From positions 1 through 64,000 of the forward strand of contig QEVL01000008.1 in the NCBI GenBank assembly GCA_003577305.1: a stretch of 64,000 bases of DNA, read 5' to 3'. This stretch comes from Burkholderiales bacterium. Its GTDB lineage: Bacteria > Pseudomonadota > Gammaproteobacteria > Burkholderiales > Burkholderiaceae_E. The notes beneath the pieces were generated by a model, which worked only from the letters and a program-made list of their open reading frames with translations, was not told where the DNA came from and ran no database searches. Numbering within the stretch: position 1 is the first letter of the stretch; each line of letters opens with the position of its first letter. Positions 54,186 through 63,238 of this stretch are shown here, in pieces. The translations under genes were made by a program, and so were the position numbers.

Positions 54186-55433
54186 TCAGGCCGCTTCGAT
54201 CGGCACCGCGCTCGCGATCAGCGATTCCCAGGCCGCAGCGTTGCCGGGCCAGCCGCGATCGCCTCGTTCGCCGAGCCGGCGCAGGATCTGCGCCAGCTGC
54301 CAGGTGGGCGGTTGCCCGAGCGCGGCCGGCCTTTCGCGCCAGAGCCGCCGCACGAGGTTGTCGTCCACCGCGAAGCGCTGCGCGATCGCCTCGATCACCA
54401 GCCGATCCTGCCCGGCGTCGATCGCGCGCTCGAGCACGCCGGCCCAGTGCAGGCTGTGCGCGCTGTCCTGGCGTGCGGCGAGCGGGCGCAGGTCGAAGGT
54501 GGGCGGCTGGCGCCGTCGCGCGCGCCGAAGCGCCGCATCGGCCGGCGTGTCGAGTGCCTCGGCGTCGGCCTCCGCATCGCTGCCGTCATCGTGCCCGTCG
54601 CGCGACGCGGCCCGGGCGTCGAGCGGCACCAGCGTTTCGGCGAAAAAGGTGGCGAAGGCCGGCAGCCGTGCGAGCAGGTGCGCGCGCGGCACGGCGTGGC
54701 GCGGATCGAGGCGCAGCCAGTTGTAGCAGCCCAGGTGCTTGCCGGCGCCGGTGCGCGCGAGCTTCGCGAGCGTCACGGTGTCGAGGCTCGCCTCGATGAC
54801 GGCGGCGATGCGCGCGTCGACCGCGCCTTCGCGAAGGTCGATCGAGCGCAGCGCGCGTCCGTAGAACTCGACGTCGATGATCTCGTCGCGCAGCGCGCCG
54901 CGCAGCCGCGCGAGGAAGTCCGGGCAGCGGGCAGCGCGGTCGAACAGAGAAGCGGGCGCGCCGGACTCGAGCCGGTGCTCGCGGTCGAGATGGCGGTGCC
55001 AGTCGGCACGGCGGCGATCGAGCACGGTGAGCATCTCTGCGGCGAGCGAATCGAACAGCAGGTCGAGCGCGGCGTCGGCGCCGTCGCTGCGCGCGAGCAG
55101 GTCGACGAGCAGCCTGAGCGTGCGATCGGAGAGCAGCGCGCGGAAGTCGTAGACCAGCTGCTCGCGGTCCACGCCCAGGAAGCGCACGTTGAGCCCCCAG
55201 GCGCGCGTGAGCTGCGCGAAGATCGGGTTGGTCATCAACGACACCCGCGAGGCGAGCGGCAGTTGCACGACGAACAGCCGCCAGTCGGACGACGGGTTGC
55301 GGAACACCAGCGCGCGCGGGCTGTAGCGATAGCAGCGCGCAAGGTACGCGAGTTCGGGGCCTGTGGTGCCTGCGTCCTGGAGCTCTTCGTCGATCGGGAC
55401 GCCGTCGACCGCGAGGAACTCGACCTCTTTCAA
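54186..55433 (-). CDS. Unknown 415-residue protein
   Basis: I do not recognise a family. The protein begins at a TTG that overlaps the stop of the small membrane protein upstream (TTGA), is rich in Arg/Ala/Leu and mostly helical, and has an acidic stretch at about residues 285-300 (DGHDDGSDAEADAEALD) followed by a basic one (RRARRRQPP). EFYGRALRSIDLREG and CYNWLRLDPRHAVPRAHLLA look conserved in style. Coupled translation with a tiny membrane protein suggests a joint role. Confidence 0.7.
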   Translation of the reverse strand: MKEVEFLAVDGVPIDEELQDAGTTGPELAYLARCYRYSPRALVFRNPSSDWRLFVVQLPLASRVSLMTNPIFAQLTRAWGLNVRFLGVDREQLVYDFRALLSDRTLRLLVDLLARSDGADAALDLLFDSLAAEMLTVLDRRRADWHRHLDREHRLESGAPASLFDRAARCPDFLARLRGALRDEIIDVEFYGRALRSIDLREGAVDARIAAVIEASLDTVTLAKLARTGAGKHLGCYNWLRLDPRHAVPRAHLLARLPAFATFFAETLVPLDARAASRDGHDDGSDAEADAEALDTPADAALRRARRRQPPTFDLRPLAARQDSAHSLHWAGVLERAIDAGQDRLVIEAIAQRFAVDDNLVRRLWRERPAALGQPPTWQLAQILRRLGERGDRGWPGNAAAWESLIASAVPIEAA

Positions 55434-55606
55434 TCGGCCCGCTTGGCGAGGATGAGCAGCCCGCCGCCGAAGACCACGAGCGCTGCCGCCATCAGGGTGC
55501 GCGTGACCGACCCGCGCCAGAAGGCCTCGACGGCAAAGAGAATGCCCGCCGTGAGCACGATGCGCGCGGTGCCTGCGGTGCGCTGGGCTGGGCTGAGCTG
55601 GGCCAT
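55430..55606 (-). CDS. 58-residue membrane protein
   Basis: A very small protein: MAQLSPAQRTAGTARIVLTA then two hydrophobic stretches (IVLTAGILFAVEAFW and LMAAALVVFGGGLLIL) separated by a charged turn (RGSVTRT), ending AKRAD. Good coding character and an exact TTGA overlap with the downstream gene support it as real. Function unknown. Confidence 0.6.
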   Translation of the reverse strand: MAQLSPAQRTAGTARIVLTAGILFAVEAFWRGSVTRTLMAAALVVFGGGLLILAKRAD

Positions 55607-55615
55607 GGCGTTAAT

Positions 55616-56023
55616 CTACCCCAGAAAGAATCGTGATGCTGCCCGGCGGGTCTTCAGCCGGTGCGCCTGCTCGATGCCGAGCACACGCTCGCCGGCCACG
55701 AGTTCGATCTGCTCGCCCGCTGCAAGCCTGCCGGGGCGCACCACCGCGCAATAGAAGCCGGTGTAGCCCGACTGCACCATCATCTTCGAGGCCCAGCGAA
55801 ACCCGAAGTGGGCGTCGAACTTGTAGCAGGGCGTGCGGGGCTGCGTAACCACGAGTTCGACCTCGCCGAAGCGCAGCCGGTCGCCCACCCAGACCTGCGC
55901 TTCGAGCAGCCCCGAGACGGTCAGGTTCTCGCCGAGCGAGCCGTGCGGCAGCGCGTCGACGATGCCGGCCTGCGCCTCGAGCGGTGCGGCGCGTCCGGCG
56001 CTGATCGTGATCAGCTTCGGCAT
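55616..56023 (-). CDS. MOSC-domain protein with an internal deletion
   Basis: A 135-residue protein. The C-terminal part is a normal MOSC domain (GSLGENLTVSGLLEAQVWVG, VTQPRTPCYKFDAHFGF with its conserved Cys, GYTGFYCAVVRPG). The N-terminus LITISAGRAAPLEAQ is also typical, but the 60 or so residues normally between them, including the GDGQADLxxHGG region, are missing: APLEAQ is joined directly to AGIVDALPHG. The frame is kept. YiiM-like relatives are about 200-220 residues, so this is probably a non-functional or altered allele. Confidence 0.7.
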   Translation of the reverse strand: MPKLITISAGRAAPLEAQAGIVDALPHGSLGENLTVSGLLEAQVWVGDRLRFGEVELVVTQPRTPCYKFDAHFGFRWASKMMVQSGYTGFYCAVVRPGRLAAGEQIELVAGERVLGIEQAHRLKTRRAASRFFLG

Positions 56024-56070
56024 CGCGGTTGCGCGCCTGGCGCCGCACGGGCGCAACCGCACCGACCGAT

Positions 56071-56092
56071 GGTGGACAAGCGGTGGACAAGC
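56071..56092. repeat. 11-bp tandem repeat in intergenic region
   Basis: GGTGGACAAGC occurs twice in tandem (56071-56081, 56082-56092), and GGGACAAG recurs at 56163-56170 and near 56184. The 213-bp spacer holds no gene. Confidence 0.6.
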
Positions 56093-56236
56093 GCAGGACA
56101 TCGGGCGGAATAGCGGGCCGGATAGCGTCGGGATAACCGGTGTGCAAGCGGTGCCCGAGCCCGGGACAAGACCGGGAGAAGGCGGGGACAAGGGCGGGAC
56201 CGCAGTTGCCCTTCCCGGGGGACGGCCAGGGGGTGC

Positions 56237-57043
56237 TCAGTGGACATCGAGCGTGAGTCCCGGCAGGTCGAGTCCGCGAAGGCGCGTCTGCCAGCGCTGT
56301 CCGGGCGAGATCGGCCGGGCGTCGGTCAGCGTGCCGGTGCTGATCAGCGCGCCTGGCTCGATCGAGCGGCCGCGCAGGCGCAGTTCGCGAGCCAGATGCG
56401 CGATCGCGTGCATCGGGCCGTCCAGGACGTTGGCGCCGCAGCCGCGCTCCAGCGGACGGCCGTCGCAGAGCAGTTCCACCTCGACCGCGGCAAGCCGCGC
56501 GAGCGCCTGCGCGGCCGATTCGCCGAGCGCGGCCACCGGCTGCGGCGGGCCGAGCACGAGCGCGCCGTGCAGCCCCTGTGCGGCGAAGGCCTCGGCGGCG
56601 CTGAAGCGCCAGCCGGGGAACGGGCTGTGCACGATTTCCAGCCCGTGCGCGACCCACTCGGCGGCCGCGAGCACCGCTTCGGCGGTGTCGGCCGCCGGGG
56701 CCGCGCGCAGGCCGACCACGATCTCGGGCTCGATGCGCGGTTCGACGAAGCGCGCCGCGCATAGCGCCACCGGCGCGCCGGCGGCGGCGCTGACCAGCGT
56801 CGAATTCCAGACCGGCGCCCAGATCGGGTGGAACACCCGGTAGAGCGGCCAGATCGAGCGGTTGGTGAAGCCGATCTTGTAGCCCACCGGCCGCTCGCCG
56901 CGCGCCACTCGCGCAATCGCGATGCTGGCCTGGATCGCCTCGGCCGTCGCAAGATCGTCGAGCGACTCGATGCGCGAGCGCTCGAGGCTGCGGGCGTGGT
57001 CGCAGGCGTCGAGAATTGCTGCGGCGGAAAGTGGCTCGGCCAT
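56237..57043 (-). CDS. 2-Keto-4-pentenoate hydratase-like enzyme (MhpD family)
   Basis: A 268-residue protein of the fumarylacetoacetase-like hydratase/decarboxylase family: GYKIGFTNRSIWPLYRVFHP, EPEIVVGL (metal-binding Glu pair), and GALISTGTLTDARPISPGQ at the end. Acts in meta-cleavage pathways of aromatic compounds, adding water to 2-hydroxypentadienoate-type substrates. No other meta-cleavage genes are next to it. Divergent from the MocR-type regulator. Confidence 0.85.
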   Translation of the reverse strand: MAEPLSAAAILDACDHARSLERSRIESLDDLATAEAIQASIAIARVARGERPVGYKIGFTNRSIWPLYRVFHPIWAPVWNSTLVSAAAGAPVALCAARFVEPRIEPEIVVGLRAAPAADTAEAVLAAAEWVAHGLEIVHSPFPGWRFSAAEAFAAQGLHGALVLGPPQPVAALGESAAQALARLAAVEVELLCDGRPLERGCGANVLDGPMHAIAHLARELRLRGRSIEPGALISTGTLTDARPISPGQRWQTRLRGLDLPGLTLDVH

Positions 57044-57099
57044 GGCACCGATTATCGCGCAGCGGGCGACAAGCGACAGCGTCGGTGCGATGATGCAGC

Positions 57100-58602
57100 A
57101 TGCCGCAAGTTCCTAACGCTGCGCTCTGGAAGCAACTGTTCCAGCGTTCTGCGCGGGAGAACCTGAATCTGCAAAGCCAGATTCGCGAGATGCTGGTTTC
57201 GGCGATTCTCGACGGACAGCTCCCCGCAGGCATGCCGGTGCCCTCGAGTCGCGAAATGGCCGACCAACTCGGCGTAGCGCGCAATACCGTGGTACTGGCG
57301 TATCAGCAACTGGTCGACGAAGGCTATCTCGCGTCGCGCCAGCGCAGCGGCCATTTCGTGAGCAGGGAGAACCTGTCGGGCCGCGTCAGTACGGTCGCGC
57401 GCAGTGCGAACGTCCGGGCGGTGCGAACGCAGCCCGACTGGCCGGGCCGCTTCCGCGAGCGCTTCTCGGTGCAGCGCTCGATCGCCAAGCCGGCCGACTG
57501 GCAGTCGTATCCGTATCCGTTCCTGTACGGCCAGTTCGACCCGACGCTCTTCCCGACCTCGGCCTGGCGCGAGTGCTGCATCAAGACGCTGAGTGTTCTC
57601 GATACGCGCGACTGGGCGCCGGACCAGATTTCGCGCGACGACGAGGCGCTGTTACAGCAGATACGCGCCCGCGTGCTGCCGCGGCGCGGTGTCTGGGCAT
57701 CGACTGACGAGTTGATCGTCACGGTCGGTGCGCAGCACGCGCTCTACCTGGTCGCCGACCTGCTGATGTGCGAGGGCACCCGGGTCGCGATAGAAGAGCC
57801 TGGCTATCCGGACGCACGCAATATCTTCGCGAGCCGTACCTCGCGGCTCGAGCCGATCCCGGTCGACCTGCAGGGCCTGCCGGTCGACGAGCGGCTGCAC
57901 GGGGTCGACTATGTCTACGCCACGCCGAGCCATCAGTGCCCCACCGGAGTGACGATGACGCTGGCGCGGCGCGAGGCCCTGCTGCGCCTCGCCGACGAGC
58001 ACGACGTCATCGTCATCGAAGACGATTTCGAGAGCGAAAACCGCTTCGACGGCGAGCCGACTCCTGCACTGAAGAGCCTCGATCGAAGCGGCCGCGTGAT
58101 CTACGTCGGGAGCCTGTCGAAGAGCCTTGCGCCGGGGCTGCGCATCGGCTACATCGTGGCCGCTCCGGCGCTGATCGTCGAGCTGCGCGCGTTGCGCCGA
58201 CTGATGCTGCGCCATCCGTCGGCATTCATCCAGCGGGCGTTCGCGCTTTTCCTGTCGCTCGGGCATTACGACGCCCAACTCCGCCGCCTGGCGCAGGCCC
58301 AAAGCGAACGGTGCGCGATCGTTCGTGAGTCGATCCGGCGTCATGCGCCGCAGTGCGAGATGGTGCCGATCGACGGCGGGGGATCATGCTGGGTGCGACT
58401 CCCGCCGGGCGTCGATTCCAACGAGCTTGCGCGACGCGCCGCCGAGCGTGGCGTGCTGATCGAGTCGGGCGACGTTTTCTTCATGGCGGCCGCTCCGCAC
58501 TCGTGCTTCCGGCTCGGCTATCAGTCGATTCCGGCACAATCGATCGAGTCCGGTATCCGGGAGCTGGCCGGCGCACTGGCGGAGATGCTCAAGAGGGGCT
58601 GA
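57100..58602 (+). CDS. MocR/PdxR-type regulator (GntR helix-turn-helix plus aminotransferase domain)
   Basis: A 500-residue fusion: winged helix at about 20-90 (LPAGMPVPSSREMADQLGVA, NTVVLAYQQLVDEGYL) and a fold-type I aminotransferase domain with YPDARN, the PLP Lys in GSLSKSLAPGLRIGY (about residue 340) and VIEDDFESEN. Such regulators sense vitamin B6 or amino acids through PLP. It leads a plus-strand series of an oxidoreductase, an amidase and a transporter, its probable targets. Confidence 0.9.
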   Translation: MPQVPNAALWKQLFQRSARENLNLQSQIREMLVSAILDGQLPAGMPVPSSREMADQLGVARNTVVLAYQQLVDEGYLASRQRSGHFVSRENLSGRVSTVARSANVRAVRTQPDWPGRFRERFSVQRSIAKPADWQSYPYPFLYGQFDPTLFPTSAWRECCIKTLSVLDTRDWAPDQISRDDEALLQQIRARVLPRRGVWASTDELIVTVGAQHALYLVADLLMCEGTRVAIEEPGYPDARNIFASRTSRLEPIPVDLQGLPVDERLHGVDYVYATPSHQCPTGVTMTLARREALLRLADEHDVIVIEDDFESENRFDGEPTPALKSLDRSGRVIYVGSLSKSLAPGLRIGYIVAAPALIVELRALRRLMLRHPSAFIQRAFALFLSLGHYDAQLRRLAQAQSERCAIVRESIRRHAPQCEMVPIDGGGSCWVRLPPGVDSNELARRAAERGVLIESGDVFFMAAAPHSCFRLGYQSIPAQSIESGIRELAGALAEMLKRG

Positions 58603-58710
58603 TCGCGGCTTCTGGCCTCATCGAAAGCCTGCATCTGGCGCTACGAGGCCGCATGCGCGGCGCATACGCTGCCCGGACCGTCGTGCCTTCGAGATTCCGA
58701 AACCGCGAAG

Positions 58711-60129
58711 ATGGACATCACCACCGGGCGGACTCCGGTCCCCGCGGTCTACGACCCACGCTACGATCCCCTGGTCGCTCGTCATCCGGGGCATGGAGTC
58801 GATTACGCTCCCACCTACTGGGTGGCGACCGCTGGCGCTCCGCCCGCGGACGACGGTCCGATCGACGGCGATGTCGATGTTGACGTGGCGATCGTGGGGT
58901 CGGGATTCACGGGACTGGCCGCTGCACTGTTCCTCGCCCGCGAACACGGGATCCGCGCGACCGTTCTCGAGGCCAACCGGACCGTCTGGGGCTGCACCAG
59001 CCGCAACGGCGGCCAGGGTCAGAACGCCAGTGGGCGGCTGTACCGGTCCCAGTGGATCGGGCGCTGGGGCAAGGAGACCGCCCTCAGGCTCGACGCCGAG
59101 ATCCGCGAGGGCTTCGAGACGTTCAGGTCGCTGGTGGCCGAGATCGGCTGCGATCCGCAGCCCGGCGGACACCTGTACATCGCGCACCGCGACAAGAAGA
59201 TGGAGTTCCTTCGCAACGAAGCGAAGGTGATGCGCGAAGTCTTCGGCTACGACGCGCGCATCCTCGGGCGCGACGAGGTGCATCGGACCTTCGTGAAGGA
59301 TGCCGAGACGTTCGGCGCCCTGCACGAACCCGATGGCATCGGCGTTCATCCGCTCAAGCTGGCCTGGGGCTACCTCAGGAAGGCGCGCGAACTCGGCGTG
59401 AAGGTGCACCCGGCGAGCCCGGTCACCGGCTTCGAGACGCGCAACGGCGTGCATTTGCTCAGGAGCCCGGGAGGGGCGGTTCGCGCGCGCGCCGTCGGTT
59501 TTGCCACCGGCGGCTACACCAGCAACGGCATGCATCGCAGCCTCGATGCGAAAATCATGCCAATCCTGTCCAACTCCCTGGTGACGCGGCCGCTCACCGA
59601 TGCGGAGCTCGAGTCCACCAATTTCGTGACGACCGAGGTCATCACCGACACGCGCACGCTGCGCTTCTACTATCGCAAGCTGCCGGACAATCGGGTGCAG
59701 ATCGGAAGCCGCAGTTCGATCACCGGTGCCGATGCGCCGAATCCGCGCCACATGGCGGTGCTCGTCGATGGACTGCACCGCAAGTTTCCGATGCTGAAGG
59801 GCATCCGCATCGACTATTCCTGGTGGGGCTGGGTCGACGTCAGCCACGACATGATGCCCCGTGTGGTGCAACCCGATCCGCGCGAGGCGGTGTTCTACGC
59901 GCTCGGCTATGGCGGCAACGGTGTTTCGTTTTCCGCCCACGCGGGCCGGCGCATGGCCGAGCGGATCGCCGGCAGGCACAGCCGCGCGTTCGATCTGCCG
60001 ATCTACGATTCTCCGCTGCGTTACCCGATGGCGTTCGGTGCGCTCGAATCGCGTGCGTTCGCACCGTTCCGGCGCCTCGGGCAGCGTGCCTTGTATCGCT
60101 GGTACTGGCTGCGCGACGAGTTCCTTTGA
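58711..60129 (+). CDS. FAD-dependent amine/amino-acid oxidoreductase (DAO family)
   Basis: A 472-residue flavoprotein: after an N-terminal arm of about 60 residues comes VDVAIVGSGFTGLAAALFLA, then NRTVWGCTSRNGGQGQNASG, and the C-terminal YALGYGGNGVSFSAHAGRRM, as in gamma-glutamylputrescine oxidase-like enzymes. Oxidises a secondary amine or amino acid. The cluster context suggests catabolism of a nitrogenous compound. Confidence 0.87.
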   Translation: MDITTGRTPVPAVYDPRYDPLVARHPGHGVDYAPTYWVATAGAPPADDGPIDGDVDVDVAIVGSGFTGLAAALFLAREHGIRATVLEANRTVWGCTSRNGGQGQNASGRLYRSQWIGRWGKETALRLDAEIREGFETFRSLVAEIGCDPQPGGHLYIAHRDKKMEFLRNEAKVMREVFGYDARILGRDEVHRTFVKDAETFGALHEPDGIGVHPLKLAWGYLRKARELGVKVHPASPVTGFETRNGVHLLRSPGGAVRARAVGFATGGYTSNGMHRSLDAKIMPILSNSLVTRPLTDAELESTNFVTTEVITDTRTLRFYYRKLPDNRVQIGSRSSITGADAPNPRHMAVLVDGLHRKFPMLKGIRIDYSWWGWVDVSHDMMPRVVQPDPREAVFYALGYGGNGVSFSAHAGRRMAERIAGRHSRAFDLPIYDSPLRYPMAFGALESRAFAPFRRLGQRALYRWYWLRDEFL

Positions 60130-60192
60130 TTCGATCGACGGCGCACGGGTGTTCGGTGCGCGCCGTGCCGGTCGTCGCCGGAGGTATCGACG

Positions 60193-61446
60193 GTGGAAGG
60201 CGGAGCGAAAGAACGTGGCGCAACGATTCGGGGCGACCGCCTCTGGCGTTCTCTGATGGAACTCGCCGAGGTCGGCGCGATCGCCAACGGCGGCGTGTGC
60301 CGGCTGGCGCTCAGCGACGAGGACCGGCAGGGCAGGGACCTGTTCGTGCGCTGGTGCCGGGAGGCGGGCTGCTCGGTCGCGATCGACGCGGTCGGTAATG
60401 TGTTCGCCAGGCGCCGGGGGCGAAGCGACTCGCTGCCGCCGATCGTCACCGGCAGCCATCTCGACACGCAGCCGAACGGCGGGCGTTTCGATGGCGCCTA
60501 TGGCGTGATGGCGGGTCTCGAGGTCGTGCGCGCGCTGAACGATGCCGGCATCCGGACCGAGGCGCCGATCGAAGTGGTTGCGTGGACCAACGAGGAAGGC
60601 ACGCGTTTCGCGCCGTCGATGATGGGGTCGATGGCGTTCGCCGGCTTGCTGCCGATCGGGACAGTGCTGGGCAGTCGCGACGCGCAAGGCTGCGTGTTCG
60701 GTGACGAGCTCGAACGGATCGGCTATCGAGGCGAGGGGCTTGGCGAGCGACGCTTCGGGGCCTACTTCGAGGCGCACATCGAGCAGGGGCCGGTGCTCGA
60801 GGAGACGGGCCATGCGATCGGCGTGGTGACCGGCGGCCAAGGCCAGCGCTGGTACGACGTGGTCCTCACCGGGCAGGCGGCGCATGCCGGCAGCACGCCG
60901 ATGGACAGGCGCCGCGACGCGTTGCTCGGCGCGGCGCAGGTGATCGAGGCGGTCAACCGTATCGGAACCGGCTATCCCCCGGGCGGCGTGGCGACGGTCG
61001 GCCACCTGTCGGTGTCACCGGGCAGCCGTAACGTGATCCCGGGCGAAGTGTCGATGAGCATTGAGATCCGCCACCCCGACGATCGAAAGTTGCTCGGGAT
61101 GGACGCCGCGATTCGCGAAGCAGTCGCTGCCGTCGCTGGGCGGGTGCCGCTGCAGGCGCGCCTGGACATGGTGCTGGACCAGCCCGCGACGCCGTTCGAC
61201 GACGCGTGCATCGGTGCGGTGCGGGAAGCGGCACGCGCGGAAAGCCTACGCTATCTGGAAATGATCAGCGGCGCCGCGCACGACGCCATCGCGATCGCGC
61301 GGGTGGCGCCGGCTGCGATGATCTTCGTCCCCTGCGCCGGCGGGATCAGCCACAACGAGGCGGAAAGCGCGGCACCGCAGGACCTGGCCGATGGCTGCCG
61401 GGTGTTGTTGCGCGCGATGCTCGCGTGTGCTGGCGGCCCGGAATGA
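60193..61446 (+). CDS. Zn-dependent hydantoinase/carbamoylase-family amidase
   Basis: A 417-residue M20-family hydrolase: metal ligands in GSHLDTQPNGGRFDGAYGV and WTNEEGTRFAPSMMGSMAF, AHIEQGPVLEE, GQAAHAGSTPMDRRRDAL, and a terminal ISHNEAE. The type is N-carbamoyl-L-amino acid hydrolase / allantoate amidohydrolase. GTG 60193 is the first in-frame start; an internal ATG near 60256 is possible. It lies 63 bases after the oxidoreductase gene. Confidence 0.88.
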   Translation: MEGGAKERGATIRGDRLWRSLMELAEVGAIANGGVCRLALSDEDRQGRDLFVRWCREAGCSVAIDAVGNVFARRRGRSDSLPPIVTGSHLDTQPNGGRFDGAYGVMAGLEVVRALNDAGIRTEAPIEVVAWTNEEGTRFAPSMMGSMAFAGLLPIGTVLGSRDAQGCVFGDELERIGYRGEGLGERRFGAYFEAHIEQGPVLEETGHAIGVVTGGQGQRWYDVVLTGQAAHAGSTPMDRRRDALLGAAQVIEAVNRIGTGYPPGGVATVGHLSVSPGSRNVIPGEVSMSIEIRHPDDRKLLGMDAAIREAVAAVAGRVPLQARLDMVLDQPATPFDDACIGAVREAARAESLRYLEMISGAAHDAIAIARVAPAAMIFVPCAGGISHNEAESAAPQDLADGCRVLLRAMLACAGGPE

Positions 61447-61623
61447 AGTTCGCGCGGGTGCGAGTTCATCGCGCTCGCCGGAAGGCAGCAGGGTTTTCCC
61501 GAGGCGCCGCGGGACGCTGCGGCCTGGTTCCATCGCTCGACGGGCTCTGGTGCTATGGCGAGTCGCCAAGGTTCCCTATCGTGCAACCAAGCGCTGAACG
61601 CGCAGCCCGACGAGGAGACGGTA

Positions 61624-63219
61624 ATGTCCAAGTTCTCTAGCTCCCGGCGAACCCTTCTGGCGGTCGCCTGCCTTGCTGCATCATCGGTCGCGGCAATGCC
61701 TGTCGCCGCGCAGGAGCAGCCCAAGCGCGGCGGCACGCTGGTGGTCGGCACCACGCAGATCCCCCGGCACCTGAACGGCGCCGTGCAATCGGGGATCGCC
61801 ACCGCGGTGCCGTCGACCCAGCTGTTCGCCAGCCCGCTGCGCTTCGACGACAAGTGGAACCCGCAGCCCTACCTGGCCGAATCGTGGAAGCTCGCCGAGG
61901 ACGGCAAGTCGTTGACGCTGAATCTTCGCAAGAACGCGGTGTTTCACGACGGCAAGCCGGTCACCAGCGAAGACGTGGCGTTCTCGATCATGGCGATCAA
62001 GGCCAACCACCCGTTCACGACGATGATGGGACCCGTCGAGAAGGTGGAAACACCCGATCCGCACACGGCGATCATCCGGATGAGCGTGCCGCATCCCGCG
62101 ATCGTGCTGGCGATGTCGCCGGCGCTGTGTCCGATCCTGCCCAAGCACATCTATGGCGACGGCCAGGACTTGAAGAGCCACCCGCGCAACAGCGCCAATG
62201 TGGTCGGTTCGGGGCCGTTCAAGCTGGTCGAGTTCAATGCCGGCCAGCGGGTCGTGCTCGAGCGATTCGACAAGTTCTTTCTGGCGGGCAAGCCGTACCT
62301 CGACAAGGTCGTCGTGAACATCACGCCCGACACGTCGAGCCTGATGCTCAGCCTCGAGCGAGGCGACATCCAGATGATTCCGTTCGTCTCGGTGCCCACC
62401 GACCTGCGCCGCCTCAAGGACAACGCGAAACTCACGCTCACGCCGCGCGGCTACGAGGGCATAGGGCCGCTGAACTGGCTGGCGTTCAATCTCGAGCGCA
62501 AGCCGCTGTCCGACGTCCGGGTGCGCAAGGCGATCGCGCACGCGATCGACAAGAACTTTGTCACGAAGGCGCTGATGGGCGGTTTCGCGACGGTCTCCGA
62601 CGGGCCGCTCGTGCCCAGAAGCCCGTTCGCGGTCACCGATCTCGTACGGTATCCGTTCGACCTGAAGAAGTCGGCAGCGCTGCTCGACGAGGGCGGCTAC
62701 AAGGCCGGTGCGAACGGCGAGCGCTTCAAGCTGACGATCGACTACCTGCCGAATGCCGACGACCAGCAGAAGACGGTGGCCGAATACGTGCGCGGCCAAC
62801 TGAAGAAGATCGGCATCGCGGTCGAGGTGCGCGCATCGGCCGACTTTCCCGCCTGGGCCAAGCGGCTGGCCTCGCACGACTTCGACATGTCGATGGACAT
62901 CGTGTTCAACTGGGGCGATCCGATCATCGGCGTGCATCGCACCTACCTGTCGACGAACATTCGCCCGATCGTCTGGACCAACACGCAGTCGTACCGGAAT
63001 CCGAAGGTCGACGAGCTGCTGAACACCGCCGGAGGAGTGCTCGATCCGACCAAGCGCAAGGCCTACTACGCGACGTTCCAGAAGATCGTCACCGACGACC
63101 TCCCGATCGATTACATCAACGTGGTTCCGTACCACACTGCGGCCCTGAAGACGATGGGCAACGTGCCGACCACGATCTGGGGCCCGATGTCGCCGTACGA
63201 CGACGTCTACCTCAAGTAG
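61624..63219 (+). CDS. ABC transporter substrate-binding protein (peptide/nickel type)
   Basis: A 531-residue periplasmic binding protein of family 5 (DppA/OppA type): signal peptide (TLLAVACLAASSVAAMPVAA), KRGGTLVVGTTQIPRHLN, LAESWKLAEDGKSLTLNLRK and RKAIAHAIDKNFV. Binds a peptide, opine or similar solute for the permease encoded next. ATG 61624 follows GAGGAGACGG; an upstream ATG at 61555 would precede the signal peptide by 23 residues. Confidence 0.9.
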   Translation: MSKFSSSRRTLLAVACLAASSVAAMPVAAQEQPKRGGTLVVGTTQIPRHLNGAVQSGIATAVPSTQLFASPLRFDDKWNPQPYLAESWKLAEDGKSLTLNLRKNAVFHDGKPVTSEDVAFSIMAIKANHPFTTMMGPVEKVETPDPHTAIIRMSVPHPAIVLAMSPALCPILPKHIYGDGQDLKSHPRNSANVVGSGPFKLVEFNAGQRVVLERFDKFFLAGKPYLDKVVVNITPDTSSLMLSLERGDIQMIPFVSVPTDLRRLKDNAKLTLTPRGYEGIGPLNWLAFNLERKPLSDVRVRKAIAHAIDKNFVTKALMGGFATVSDGPLVPRSPFAVTDLVRYPFDLKKSAALLDEGGYKAGANGERFKLTIDYLPNADDQQKTVAEYVRGQLKKIGIAVEVRASADFPAWAKRLASHDFDMSMDIVFNWGDPIIGVHRTYLSTNIRPIVWTNTQSYRNPKVDELLNTAGGVLDPTKRKAYYATFQKIVTDDLPIDYINVVPYHTAALKTMGNVPTTIWGPMSPYDDVYLK

Positions 63220-63238
63220 GCGGCAGGGGCGCGCGATC

